Assembly (NCBI GenBank): GCA_946122785.1
Contig: CAMGYJ010000010.1
Coordinates: 33,893,608-33,957,607 of the forward strand
Length of the DNA stretch: 64,000 bases
Direction: 5' to 3'
From: Linum tenue
Lineage: Eukaryota > Streptophyta > Magnoliopsida > Malpighiales > Linaceae
Shown: positions 46,901 to 58,212 of the stretch, piece after piece
How the letters are laid out: every line of letters starts with the position of its first letter
How positions within the stretch are numbered: position 1 is the stretch's first letter
The notes under the pieces: generated by a model
What the model was told of the DNA's origin: nothing
Seen by the model: only the letters and a program-made list of their open reading frames with translations
Databases searched by the model: none
Program-made: the position numbers and the translations under genes

Positions 46901-47384
46901 TCGAACTACGTGGACTTTGATCCCGGTTAACCCGGGTACGTAGGCAACCGATAGGTTCGAGTCCAACCAATCTAAAAAACCTTTTTACGTCAATAGACGT
47001 GTAAACCGGTAACTTTAAATTCAAGTTTATACCAATAACATCGTCCAATTGGACTCTAACAATTTATATTCTTACTAATTTAAAATAATCAAATATTACA
47101 ACTAAATACACAAACAAATCCCAATTAATATTACACCCAACCTCTAAAAAACTTATCGATTTACGTAGTACCCGTTATGGGGCGTTGTGGGGTGTGAATA
47201 CACTTCCCCACATGTAACCGTACTCCCGAACCTAGAACAATATAAAATCCGCAGACCAGAATTCTGGTTTTAACAAAAAAAAATTAAAACCGGAAAATGG
47301 TGTTCGACCCACCCCAAAGCACGGTCGATGGCGACTCTGAGCAAATCGCGACGGGTCCCCCGATCTCAAGGGGCGGTTGCGACA
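43986..47384 (+). repeat. Tat-like 3' LTR (~3.4 kb), copy B
   Basis: Same as 13118-16516 at offset 30868. Confidence 0.6.
44495..44677 (+). promoter_or_regulatory. LTR promoter: W-box cluster and TATA box, copy B
   Basis: Same block as 13627-13809. Confidence 0.5.
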
Positions 47385-47625
47385 ATCGTTAGAACAACAT
47401 GATAATCACATGAAATAGAAAAGAGATTAGAAGAATACCTTCTTCCATGGTGATTGAGAGAGAACTTATGAAGAAGTAGCAATGTTGAATTTTGGGTTCT
47501 CTCCCCTAGCATACAAGTCACTTGATATATGTGTTTCTTATGATATGTTATTGTGATGGTACAAAGCATCGTATTTATAGATGGAGAGAGGACCAAAATT
47601 CCTCCTAAGTTTTTCTTTACACTTA

Positions 47626-48052
47626 CAGACCGTTTGGTACCAAATGAGTCGAGAATTCATTTCATTGTAACATGGATTACCGTGTAGAATTCATTGTCAA
47701 ATGAAATCTTGTGTTTGGTATGTCATATTCAAATCTTGTGAAATAAAATAAATTGGCGTGTAGAATTCATTGTCAAAGAATTTCCGCGTTTGGTATGTCA
47801 TATACTCATATATATAAGTAATTTAGTTGATAAAAGAGGATAATTATATCATTCTGTTATAATTAGTAAATACTTTTGGAATTCGTTTGGAAATTCTATC
47901 TCAATTCTCGGAATTGCTATAACTAGTTCCAATTCCATAGAATTCAAAATTTAGAATTGAAAATGAATTCTTTTAAATATCATGCACAAAAATGTTGCAT
48001 TCCAAAATGAATTCCTCTAAACTTATGGAATTCATTTATACCAAACGGTGTG
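47626..48052. mobile_element. PIF/Harbinger (Tourist-like) MITE, copy B
   Basis: Same as 16758-17184. Confidence 0.75.
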
Positions 48053-49731
48053 TTAATCTCAACCATCCATCATGGAAGAGTTACAATAGGAACATAACTC
48101 TTTATAGTTATTAATCTTTGATAACTCTTTATTCTTATAACCAATTGAATCAAATGTAATACTCATATTCCTTCATAACTCATGGGTTTCATAATAGATC
48201 ATATTAAGGATGAGATAACTCTCTTGCACTAAAAGTTATCTTACATGAGAATGTACTATTTTTTCTTATAAGGGCGACGATAATTTATTAAGAGGAAGGA
48301 AGGTACAAACCAGGATCCGACAACTACTTGTGAACCAACAGCCAACAAAGGAAACAAGATAAATAGAAGAGAAAAATGAGAGAATGAAACACAACTAAAG
48401 TAAATCGAACCATCCATCCCTGTTTTCAGTGGCGGGTTGGCTTTGTCACTAGGCGTATTTAAAATTTGGAGAAAAAATTATTATCACCACATAGGTTTAT
48501 ATATAAGATTCTAATACTAGATACAAGAAGTCTTATAGACAATAAATGTTCTTTCACGATTCTTTTCATATAAGAAAACACGTCACTATTGTTTATACAA
48601 AAAGAAATTAATATGTTAATTTTCTTTTAAGAATGAATTACTTGAATATTCATTTTTTAAATATTATTTACATATTTGATGGCTACTTCGGCGCACTTAG
48701 TGCACCCAACTCTAAAAGTGTCCATAATACATCAAATTTTGAACTTTAATTAGTACTCTCAATCTAATATGATGATATGAACTTTAATATGACATAGATG
48801 CTGGTGCGTCGAGCGCGAGACGTTCCCCTTCGATTCAGTCTTATTTCACTTGATTCGTCTCCTGCAAAAACCCAGCCAAACCTTTCTCCGAGAACAAGTG
48901 AAAGAACAGGAAATTTCTTATGTTTGATCGAAATAGATACAGCTGAACACGATTTTGTGTGTTTTTGTTTGAAGCGCCAAACTGGTGTTGGGCTTGAGGA
49001 CTCGGCCCAAATAATTTTAATTCTATTCAATAATATAATTTGGACTAAACTACTTAAGCCCACACACTTAGCCTACGAGTTACAACTAAAGAGCTTGGTC
49101 CAAAAAAAAAAAAAATGAAATAATGGAAACCACTTAACTTACTCAGGCTGAAGTGATGCGTTTGACTAACAAAAGCCCTGTTAACGAACATATATGAACA
49201 AGCCAAGAACAGAGTTCCTCATCCAGATGGCAGGGAAGAGAGATGGTACAGTGCACACGAGATTTTTACGTGGTTTCCAACGTTGGGAGAATAAGAATCC
49301 CAACGTCGACTAGTCCACGGTCGGCGTCACGCTTTTGGCGCTCTCCGACGATTCACTAATGATTTGGCTTTGAAGTTCTTCGAGCTTACAATGGAACACT
49401 CAAACCTGTTCAATCTGCTCCCCGCAAGATCGAACCTCACTCTTTTCACACTCTATTAGCTATCCAACTAATAGAGACACTGATACAGTCCTGTATCAGA
49501 ACCCAAAAGCCTCCCCGACTCTTGTGCCGACTTTTCTATACAAAATCCCACGCAAAACTCTATTGCTCTCTTGATTTTGTCTCACCCGAAAAGTCTGCTC
49601 TATGGCTATTCCAGGTCTCCTTTTTATAATGAAGTTTCTGGCCGTTGCATTGGAATTAACTTGCCTTGTTGTTGTGGTCGCGAATCAGCCCTGAAATGGT
49701 AAGTTGCAACATTTCCCTGGAAAAAATCCAA

Positions 49732-50969
49732 AAGTACCACTGTTTAAAAAAAAATTCCAAAAATACCACCCAATCCCAAAAAATTCCAAAAATACCACCC
49801 TTTTTCAAAAACCGCCACCCCACCCAGCGGTTTGGTCGAAAACCGCTTGTCGGGGGCGCGGTTTTGGACCAAACCGCGGGCCTAGGGGGCGGTTATAAAA
49901 AAAAAAATTTGGACCAAAACCGCTGGGTGGGGTGGCGGTTTGGCCCAAAACCGCCACCCCAACCAGCGGTTTGGTCCAAAAGTTCGGTCGAAACTTCAAA
50001 CGAACGTAACTTTGCACTCGGGTATCCGATCGTAGCGATTTTTTTTTTCATTTCGCATAACTTTTCAAGATCTACAACTTTTACTAGGATGAAATTTTCA
50101 AAACAGGAACTATTTGTGGATATACGGGACCTTGAGAATAACTTTACCTTTACTTTTCAGAAAAGTTATGCGGAATAAAAAAAAATTCATGACATTCGGA
50201 TTTTGGAGCACAAAGTTATGGCCGCCCAAAGTTTGACGAAATAAAAAAAGGTCGTTCGGGGTGGCAAATGACGTTTTTTCGAGACGAAGACGGAACCCGA
50301 CTGTTTGAGACTTGCAAGATCTCAAAAAGTGATTCGGATTCAAAAAATGGAAGCCGCAAACTTTTTGAGATCTTGCAAGCCGCAAACCGCCGGGTCTCGC
50401 CTTTCGTCAAACTTTGGGCGGCCATAACTTTGTGCTCCAAACTCCGAATGTTATGAACTTTTTTTTGATTCCTCATAACTTTTCAAGATCTACAACTTTT
50501 AATATAATCATAATTTCAAAATGTACATGGATTTCTGAAAAGTAAAGGTAAAGTTATTCTCAAGGTCCCGTATATCCACAAATAGTTCCTGTTTTGAAAA
50601 TTTTATCCTAGTAAAAGTTGTAGATCTTGAAAAGTTATGCGAAATGAAAAAAAAAAATCGCTACGATCGGATACCCGAGTGCAAAGTTACGTTCGTTTGA
50701 AGTTTCGACCGAACTTTTGGACCAAACCGCTGGTTGGGGTGGCGGTTTTGGGCCAAACCGCCACCCCACCCAGCGGTTTTGGTCCAATCTTTTTTTTTTT
50801 TTTATAACCGCCTCCTAGGCCCGCGGTTTGGTCCAAAACCGCGCCCCCGACAAGCGGTTTTCGACCAAACCGCTGGGTGGGGTGGCGGTTTTTGAAAAAG
50901 GGTGGTATTTTTGAAATTTTTTGGGGTTGGGTGGTATTTTTGGGAAAAAAAATTTAAACAGTGGTACTT
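49732..50969. repeat. 1.24-kb near-perfect palindrome, copy B
   Basis: Same as 18864-20099, two bases longer. Confidence 0.8.
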
Positions 50970-51926
50970 CCCGTTATGCTCAAATCTCAAAGTTCTGATC
51001 TGCAGTTGATTGTGCAATTCCAGCTGTCACACTCGGATCACAAAACTCCTTAGCTTTTGCACCAAGTTTCTGTACTGTCAGGAGGCTAGCTGCTGGCACT
51101 CAAATAATTTGCTTCTAGAAAGGAACTTTCTGCTTGTCCAACTTGCTCCATAGGTTTCCACTCGAAGCTTGACCGGCAGGGTTACAAAGTTGTTGTACTG
51201 ATTTGCTTATGATGTGTTGTCGTACTACTTCATTCCAATTTCATAAAACCAGTAAATGAGAACAGTTCTTTCCTGCACACTCAATAAAAGCGTTAGATGC
51301 ATACAATATAAATTACTTGATGGTGAGAAGCGTTTTATCCCAACAATAGAATCATAACAAATCAATCTATTACCCTAACCCCTTAACCTTCAATTTTGAA
51401 TCCCAACCCAAAATCCCAAATTGTAAACCTAAACCCTATCCCTAAATCCCTAAATCCTAAATCCTTCAAATTAAAATGAATTTTGAATGAATTTTTTTCA
51501 AATTCATGTGCTTTTTGTTCATAATATTATAAGCAACAATTGATACCGTTTTGATATGAATCGCATACTCAGAATGATAATTATGAGGCGGGTGCACCGA
51601 ATACGCCACCTTACATATTTATATTATATAAGAGAATACTATCCCAACTTCTTGACTGTCCCAATTAGCCAATATGTGAACTAGTGTATGTCACCACCTA
51701 CCTCATTTGTCTTCCTTCTAACTAATTCAGCCAAAATCGTGATTCTGTGTAGAAGTGTTTTGTTGATCTAGAAGCGTGAAAACGTAAATTCTTAAGTTTA
51801 AAATCGTAGATTTTGACTATAACTATAAGAGTAAAGTGTAATTCTACGTAGAAATATTTTAATGACCTGAAATTTTTTAAATTTTAAAACGCAATTTTCA
51901 CTACACTACTTCTAACCAACAGTGGC

Positions 51927-52734
51927 TTAACCCCACCCAATCTCCCCATTACCTGCCTTACTTCTTGGGCCACTTCCAATATTCCAAAGAGGTTTCACCG
52001 CCTTCTTTAACTTTTGCAACATCGAGAGACAGTCAGCTTCATACAACGGGAAAAATTGTGATCCCCATAAGACCCAAACCAAATAAGTAAGTTCTGGCCT
52101 CTGCAATTCACCGACCATTGGAAGTAGCAGAAACACGATGGAATCTGTAAAAAGGGAAGTAACGGCAAAACTAGAGCAAGGATCAATGGATCGGGGCTTC
52201 AGTTACAACCATGATCCACGATACATATGCCTTCAACCACAAGTATTTGGACTGGACTGGATACAACATACGTACCTTTGCAACCACCAATCTCAGAACC
52301 ACTTGGCAGCTTTAATTTCTGACAGCCGAATGATCTATGTGTTGATGGAATCCACAGACAAGCACATTTTTGTAAGAGAAGGCTGATAGAAGCTTCTATT
52401 CTATTGTATCCACCAATCACGACACTGTAACTATATACATCAATCATCATGCTTGCATTCGATGCTGGATATGGAATCAAATAGCTCTTTTGCGCTGCAT
52501 AATTCACCATGCAAACAATACCCTTCCACCCTTTGCAGAACCCACCCATCATGACTTCTCTTTCCAACATTTCATCGAACACTGTCAGGGTTTCCTCCCT
52601 CCAGCCCGAGATACACGAAGACCATGACTCAAGCAATTACAGGGGACTTAACATCACGCACGGGATTTTTACCTTGCATCTTTGAAAGCACGTCTAAAGC
52701 TCGAGATATAACACCCCCATCATTGCAGAGAGCA
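51927..52734 (-). pseudogene. Degraded PPR gene, part 3' of the MULE insertion, copy B
   Basis: Same remnant as 21057-21864 with small indels. It is followed on the plus strand by the 9-bp target duplication and the MULE, and resumes at 56527. Confidence 0.55.
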
Positions 52735-52743
52735 TCCAAGACA
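52735..52743. repeat. MULE target-site duplication TCCAAGACA, left
   Basis: Nine bases identical to 56518-56526. Confidence 0.9.
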
Positions 52744-52834
52744 GAGTTTTTTTTCAGAAATAGCACCTTTAAAAAAAAAAATTACAAAACTAGCACCCTC
52801 TCAAAAATATTTACAAAACTAGCACCCTTTTTTA

Positions 52835-53245
52835 TTGACCGCACCCTCGTGATGCGATTTACATATAAACCGCATCCCCCAGGTGCGTTTTAATGTAAAC
52901 CGCACCTGGAGGGTGCGTTCTAATCTGGTGGGCCTAAATCGCACCTTGGCAATGCGTTTTCATGTCTGGCCTACATGAAACGCATGGCCGAGGTGCGGTT
53001 TAGGTCTGACCTACCTAAACCGCACCATAGAGATGCGATTTATTCCTCCAAGAACGAACCGCATCTGTAAGGTGCGGTTTAGCCATATAGATCGCACCCC
53101 CCAAGTGCGGTTTAACCTTGTAGATCGCACCCCCCAAGTGCGGTTTACGTGCCAATTATTTTCCTGCCACCCGACAGCCATGCAGAGAATTATGCACGTA
53201 GGGCTACATGGCTGACTAAAACCGCACCCTAGAGGTGCGGTTTTC
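52835..53245. repeat. Left subterminal box array of the MULE
   Basis: About fifteen or more GGTGCGGTTT / AAACCGCACC-type boxes in both orientations, with degraded versions (GATGCGATTT). Such clusters are typical transposase-binding regions. Copy A counterpart about 21960-22370. Confidence 0.75.
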
Positions 53246-53259
53246 ACAATTTTTTCCCC

Positions 53260-53267
53260 TATATAAG
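53260..53267 (+). promoter_or_regulatory. TATA box of the MULE transposase gene
   Basis: TATATAAG just inside the left box array, followed by a CT-rich leader. Copy A has the same sequence near 22390. Confidence 0.6.
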
Positions 53268-53351
53268 ACTTGCCGGAAAACCTCTACTCTTCACACCTCT
53301 CATTCTCTCTTTCATTTTTCTGTTGTATATCTATATTTATTTAGTGTGTTT

Positions 53352-53482
53352 GCCATTAAGATTAACTCGTAAGTTTTTTTTTGTTACTTTTTATGCCATT
53401 AACATTAACTCGTAACTTTATCTTGTGTTACTTTTTATGCCATTAACATTAACTCGTAAGTTGATTTTGTTTTACTTTTTAT
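53352..53482 (+). repeat. Three ~44-bp tandem repeats in the transposase leader
   Basis: Units 53352-53394, 53395-53438 and 53439-53482 each read GCCATTAA.ATTAACTCGTAA and end in TTACTTTTTAT. Units 1 and 3 contain the donor-like GTAAGT and unit 2 has GTAACT. A single acceptor-like GTGTGCAG precedes the start codon, so a leader intron with repeated donors is likely. Confidence 0.65.
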
Positions 53483-53535
53483 TGTGATTTGTGATTTTGA
53501 TGATATTAACTAAACTACGGTTTGTTTGTGTGCAG

Positions 53536-55406
53536 ATGGCATTCCGTCAGTTAACGCTTGGCTTACGGTGGAATGGTTACACGGAAGAGACCGGAAAGGG
53601 GGCCACCTACGTCGGTGGCAATTTTCAGAAAATAACGGTCGGTACTAGACCGAAGCTTGAAGACCTCCATCAAATATGCACTGACGCAACTTGCATGGAT
53701 GGCACGAGGAGGGTAGATCGTATGGTGTACCGATACCCAAACAGAGCAACTGGGTCATTGTGGCATGAGGAATATACCATAACCACTCAAGATGACCTAG
53801 ATTCCATGCTCGAATTCTTGTGGTCCAACAAATTGGCCAAAGCCGAGATGTTCGTTTACACCGAGCCAGTCGTTGGTGTTGGACGTCATTCTGGACACGG
53901 TCAAACATCTGGTATCCATGGTGGAGGTGAATTATATGACGATCATCCCTACCAAAGTTACCATGATCCTCAATCCTATTTTCAGTACCAAGATGGAGGG
54001 CAAGGTGCTGGCCATCATCAATCTTTCTCGTCATATGAAGAAGAAGTTCAACCGGACATCCCCAACCAAGCCCAGTACAACTTCATGACAGGCAGCGGTA
54101 GTTTTCACAACTACCATTATGGAGCTGATGAAGGTTCCTTTCATGAGCAGGATCAGATGGATTCTGCCACACCAGCACCAGTCAGCGACCCCTCTGATGA
54201 AGAAGGAGAGAACAACGTCAGTGCAGACAGCTCAGACCCTCTTGAAGGTGCTGATGATTCAGCACCAGATTCAGATTCAGATAATGATCATGATGTGGCC
54301 GCTGACCGTGTACCAGTCCCCTACTACAATCACATTCCAGACGACAATTGGATGGTCGACAGCGACATGGAGCCGCCAGAGGTCCCAATATGGGGCCCAC
54401 TCACTGGGTTTACGAAGGGCCAACAATTTGGCTCGAAGAAGGATGTGCGGCACGCCCTTGAGACTGAAGCAATGACTCGGCATTTTGAATGGCACACAAC
54501 TCATTCCAACACCAAAAGGCTCATAGTCAGATGCCGTAATCATCACGAGGGGTGCAATGTTAGGATTCGGGCCATCAACAGCAAGAGACACGGCCACTGG
54601 GTCATATCCCGTGCGGTCAACACACACACATGTGTGTCATCCATCACTTCCCAAGGCCATCGACAATTGAAATCCAGGGTGGTTGCTGCGGCTATTAAGC
54701 ATCTGATTGAGGCTGAACCGGATCTGAAGGTGAAAGTCATAATCGCTGACATTGCAAGTCGTTTTGGTTATATGATTAACTATAAGAAGGCGTGGCATGG
54801 AAAGCAGAAAGCTATGGCCGCCGTCTATGGTGATTGGGAAGAATCATATGCATTCCTTCCCAGACTAATACTGGCATTGGAGGCGTCTAACCCTGGGACT
54901 GTGTTCTCCCCTCGATACCAAGATGAAGAGATACAACCCCCAAAGGCAGGTAACGAACGCCATTTTCGCAGACTGTTTTCGGCATTCAAGCCTTCTATTG
55001 ATGGTTTTGGCTTTTGTATCCCTGTGATTACTGTGGATGGTACATTCCTTACCGGCAAGTACAAGGGCACTCTCCTGATTGCCAGTGGGGCGGATGCAAA
55101 CAGACAAGTCTTTCCTTTAGCCTTCGCCATTGTTGAGGGAGAGAATGCTGATAGCTATGGATGGTTTTCCGACAAATCCAAATCCACGTCACCAGGAGGA
55201 CGAACCTGACAATAATCTCTGATCGGCACGCCGGCATTAGAGCAGCCATCTTAGGCCTGGATCCAGCCTGGAATTGGTCCCAAAGGTGGTGCATACGAAA
55301 CTTCAAAAGCAACTGGAACCATCATTTCAAGCGTAAGAAGCTAGCTGATAATTTGTGGTGGATTGGTAACCTCTCTAGTGCATCTCTTTATAAAGAGTCG
55401 AAGTAA
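53536..55406 (+). pseudogene. MuDR-type MULE transposase, copy B (one frameshift, truncated)
   Basis: Transposases of this family cut and rejoin MULE ends in the nucleus. The start MAFRQLTL directly follows an acceptor-like CAG. The N-terminal third includes acidic, low-complexity sequence. A MuDR-type zinc/DNA-binding domain is visible near residues 305-400 (KGQQFGSKKDVRHAL, CRNHHEGCNVRI, THTC). The DDE catalytic domain follows, with first Asp in PVITVDGTFLTGKYKGTLL and FPLAFAIVEGENADSYGWF. Right after GWF a frameshift (about 55170-55200, shared by both copies) leads to a stop at 55209, and the match continues in another frame (LTIISDRHAGIRAAI, KLADNLWWIG) to about 55403, where a GTAAGT donor-like site occurs. 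The C-terminal part including the usual zinc knuckle is absent. Confidence 0.85.
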
Positions 55407-55475
55407 GTGGCGCTATGTATTCGATTAAATTATTGAAAACCACCAACACGATTAAAAAATAAACATAAATTTATT

Positions 55476-55801
55476 TTATATTACAGTAGGCACATTAACA
55501 AAATAAAAGAAGGACAAATGGTGAAGAATTGTATGTACCGGGTGATCGTTCCAAACATCCCTTGACCGATGGTTGGGTTGGTCGTACAAGTCGGTTGGAT
55601 CCACCGGTCCTTGCTCGAGATAATATCGTTGGTTGTATATATCGACGTCCTCCCCAACCTACGAGATAAAATAACAACGAGGTTAGTACATAGATTAATT
55701 AAAAAACTTATAACAACAATAAAAATTAAACCAGAATAATGAGTACATACCGCTTGAAATTCATCGACATAAACTCCTTCTCCTTGCCACCAATCGGCCA
55801 T
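55476..55801 (-). CDS. Small second MULE gene, 77 aa with one intron, copy B
   Basis: Two-exon model on the minus strand: exon 1 55751-55801 (MADWWQGEGVYVDEFQA), intron with GTATGT donor and TCTCGTAG acceptor, exon 2 55476-55658 starting VGEDVDIYNQRYYLEQ and ending VPTVI. Both exons stay in frame across the splice. A TATA box is at 56017-56024 and the gene converges on the transposase. I do not recognise the protein; it has no visible enzyme motif. Position and direction recall mudrB of MuDR, but no sequence likeness is claimed. Copy A carries the same exons at about 24579-24899 with small indels. Confidence 0.5.
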
Positions 55802-56016
55802 TTTTTCGGCGTAATTCGGACAGAGCTTCGGCTTGGCTCGGCGGGTTTTTGAGGAAAAAACCTAAGAAATATTTTCTGATGGCAGATCGGACTTAGCCGC
55901 AACCAACAGACTTTTATTTCCTAGGCTTTTGGGAGGGGAGGATTTAGAGAGATTATATCTAGAGAGAGAAGGAGAATGGGTTGTGTGGAGTGAAGAAATG
56001 AGAGGGGGAGGGGGGG

Positions 56017-56024
56017 TATTTATA
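56017..56024 (-). promoter_or_regulatory. TATA box of the small second MULE gene
   Basis: TATAAATA on the minus strand between the right box array and the start codon at 55801. Confidence 0.55.
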
Positions 56025-56029
56025 CCCAA

Positions 56030-56425
56030 CAGATCGCACCCCTCATGGGCGGTAGGGTAATTTTACCCCGCAGAAATCGCATCTTCCCGGGGCGATCTAC
56101 ACGCCAAATCGCATTCCCCTGATGCGATCCCCGCGTCCCGATGCGTTGAACGCGCAGAAAACTGACGCTCCAATTTTCCAGGCGAGAAATCGCACCTCAC
56201 CAGTGCGATCCACACACAGTCGCGCGGATTGCTGACGTGGCTATGCTGCAGCCCGTCAGATCGCATCTTAATCGTGCGATCCAGAAGGTCGCTGGCGACC
56301 AAATATGGAACGCATCTTGGGGATGCGTTTTACCTTAGAAATCGCATCTTAGGGGTGCGATTTATGAAGGAAACGCATCCTAAGGCTGCGTTTCATTTAT
56401 AAAACGCACCCCTAAGGTGCGTTCC
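56030..56425. repeat. Right subterminal box array of the MULE
   Basis: Boxes such as AAATCGCATC, GTGCGATCC and AAACGCACCCC in both orientations. They are related to but distinct from the left array. Confidence 0.7.
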
Positions 56426-56517
56426 ATTAAAATAGGTGCTAGTTTTGTAATTAGTTTTGGAAGGGTGTTAGTTTTGTAATTTTTTTTTTTTTAAGGTGCT
56501 ATTATTGGAAAAATCTC

Positions 56518-56526
56518 TCCAAGACA
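56518..56526. repeat. MULE target-site duplication TCCAAGACA, right
   Basis: Nine bases identical to 52735-52743. Confidence 0.9.
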
Positions 56527-56740
56527 CCGGACCCTCACCAGACATCAGGGCTACAACCTAAACCTTCCATCTTCTCCATCAACCTAAGACCAGCGTCCAT
56601 TTCACCAGCTCCGCACAATCTGTGTCTCATCGCGACATAAATGAACACATTCGCTCGATATCCCAAGGCCAAATTATGGCCGAGTCCATTCGTCTGTACT
56701 CGGAAATGACATTGACAGCCTCAGGGGAATTCAGTTTCAG
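56527..56740 (-). pseudogene. Degraded PPR gene, part 5' of the MULE insertion
   Basis: In one minus-strand frame a PPR-like repeat reads GEMDAGLRLMEKMEGLGCSPD and is followed by a stop just before the MULE target site. Upstream in the same frame is ANVFIYVAM. With the MULE removed it would be adjacent to the VLDALCNDG piece at 52734, which supports one ancestral gene. A 113-codon plus-strand ORF (56622-56963) overlaps it and ends in the hAT element, so I consider it incidental. Confidence 0.5.
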
Positions 56741-56960
56741 AGGAGAAAGACATCAACTTGCCAAATTCCACAATGGAAGGCTTGAAATTCACACGGAGCA
56801 TCCGCGTCTAGGGGCATCTTCGATGCTAGTGAAAGAAGAATTTGCAGACGCGATTCAGTTACTCCACAACGGAAACCGAGAGGGGTTTCGGTGGAAGATG
56901 ATGCAACTGCGGAGGATTGATGTTCGCCAACAATTCGATGAACGGATAGTATATAGATAC

Positions 56961-57882
56961 TAGGGGTGATAAACGGTTAGTCGGTTATCGGTTTTAACCG
57001 ATAACCGAACCGATAAAGTCGGTTAGTGATTAATCGATAACCGCTACTTTCTTAGTGGTTTCGGTTAGTAGTATTTTGGTTAGTGGTTAACCGCTAACCG
57101 ATTAATCGGTTAGCGGTTAACCGATAAGAAAACCGATAACCGCCTACTAATCTGACTACATGGTTTTTTATTTTGGCTATGGGAAAAAGTTGTAAGATTC
57201 AAAACTAATCAAAGTTGCAATTCCAAACATCCCAATTCTCACCTATTGCAAACAACCCTCCATCAAGAGTCTCAAATGTTTTTAAGAGTTAGAACTCGAA
57301 AGTCACCCCTCTCTAACTCCCCTTTGCACTCTATAGAGTGAACCTTAGGTTGATGACTATGGGCTAACTGAAGGTCTTGGAGTAAATGATGACTATGGGC
57401 TAGATGAATTGGAGCGAGATCCTCGGATCATTTAGGTTGATGATTTGGAGATGATGAACTTGTTATTTGTGTCTAGTTGTGATTGTGACTTGTCGTTGAA
57501 TTGTGGGCATGTAGACTTTATGTTGTGGAGTTGTGGTTGAATTGTGTGGTTGCTTTAGGCTTTATGTTCAATAGATTTAGATGACTTTATGGTGTGTGAT
57601 TATAGAGGCTGAAACAAAAGTAGGTCACTCAAAATTGAGGGTGAATCATTAAAAAAGGTGGTTCAAATTCGGTTTTGGGGGTCGACTTCTGACCGAAAAT
57701 CAAAAAGCGAACCAGAACCTGCGGTTTTGGTTAACCGCAAGGGAAAACCGAAACCAATATTTGCGATTTTCGGTTAACCGAAGTCTCTGTCGGTTTCGGT
57801 TAGCGATCTTGGGACAATTTTGGTTTCGGTTAACCGATATTTCGGTGCGGTTAAACCGAAACCGCACCGACTAACACCCCTA
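56961..57882. mobile_element. Non-autonomous hAT element 1
   Basis: 922 bp beginning TAGGGGTG and ending CACCCCTA, flanked by the 8-bp duplication ATAGATAC (56953-56960 and 57883-57890), which is diagnostic of hAT elements. Both ends are packed with GGTTAACCG-type words (CGGTTAGTCGG, AACCGATAACCG). There is no transposase ORF. Confidence 0.88.
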
Positions 57883-57890
57883 ATAGATAC

Positions 57891-58212
57891 TACGACTTTG
57901 ATACCAAAAAATTCTTCTTTACACATAAAGTCCCCAAAATTTCGCACAAGATTAAACCCAAACCCCTCTTAAGTCAACTACTACTATCACCGCTACAGCT
58001 ACTATTGTGAATTGTCTTATATCTAGTTACATTACATACTCTCCCAAATCCTCCTATCCCCTAATTTCCTCAAACGCGGGACAAACAAACAGAACATCAT
58101 CATCAAAAAGTCACCAAAAACTGAAAAACCGCCGCCTTTGGTGGTGGTTTTCCCCTTCCCTCTAGGTTTATTTTGCGAACTTCAATGTTTAGGTCATCCC
58201 CTTTCTTTTCGC
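57891..58212. other. 3' flank of the GATA gene
   Basis: No ORF or repeat ends seen; presumably 3' untranslated and terminator sequence of the GATA gene, which reads leftward. Confidence 0.5.

Larger units (their letters stand above)
30917..55986. repeat. Copy B of the duplicated block (right contig)
   Basis: Second copy of the sequence at 1-25083. It continues past the breakpoint into the rest of the MULE and unique DNA, and is preceded by 5.7 kb (25184-30916) that has no counterpart inside the window. The frame of the MULE transposase is better preserved here, while gag and pol are worse than in copy A. Confidence 0.95.
52744..56517 (+). mobile_element. Mutator-like element (MULE) with two convergent genes, copy B
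   Basis: 3774 bp bounded by the 9-bp target duplication TCCAAGACA (52735-52743 and 56518-56526), the usual MULE length. Terminal repeats read GAGTTTTTTTTCAGAAATAG at the left and, on the minus strand, GAGATTTTTCCAATAATAG at the right, both followed by CACCTT and A-runs. Subterminal regions are dense in GGTGCG/CGCACC boxes. It holds a MuDR-type transposase on the plus strand and a small intron-containing gene on the minus strand, each with a TATA box near its own end, like the convergent layout of maize MuDR. It is inserted in the degraded PPR gene. Confidence 0.9.

Noticed and set aside
56622..56963. 113-codon plus-strand ORF as a gene
   Set aside because: Its stop codon is supplied by the hAT element, it overlaps the PPR remnant on the other strand, and no family features are visible.
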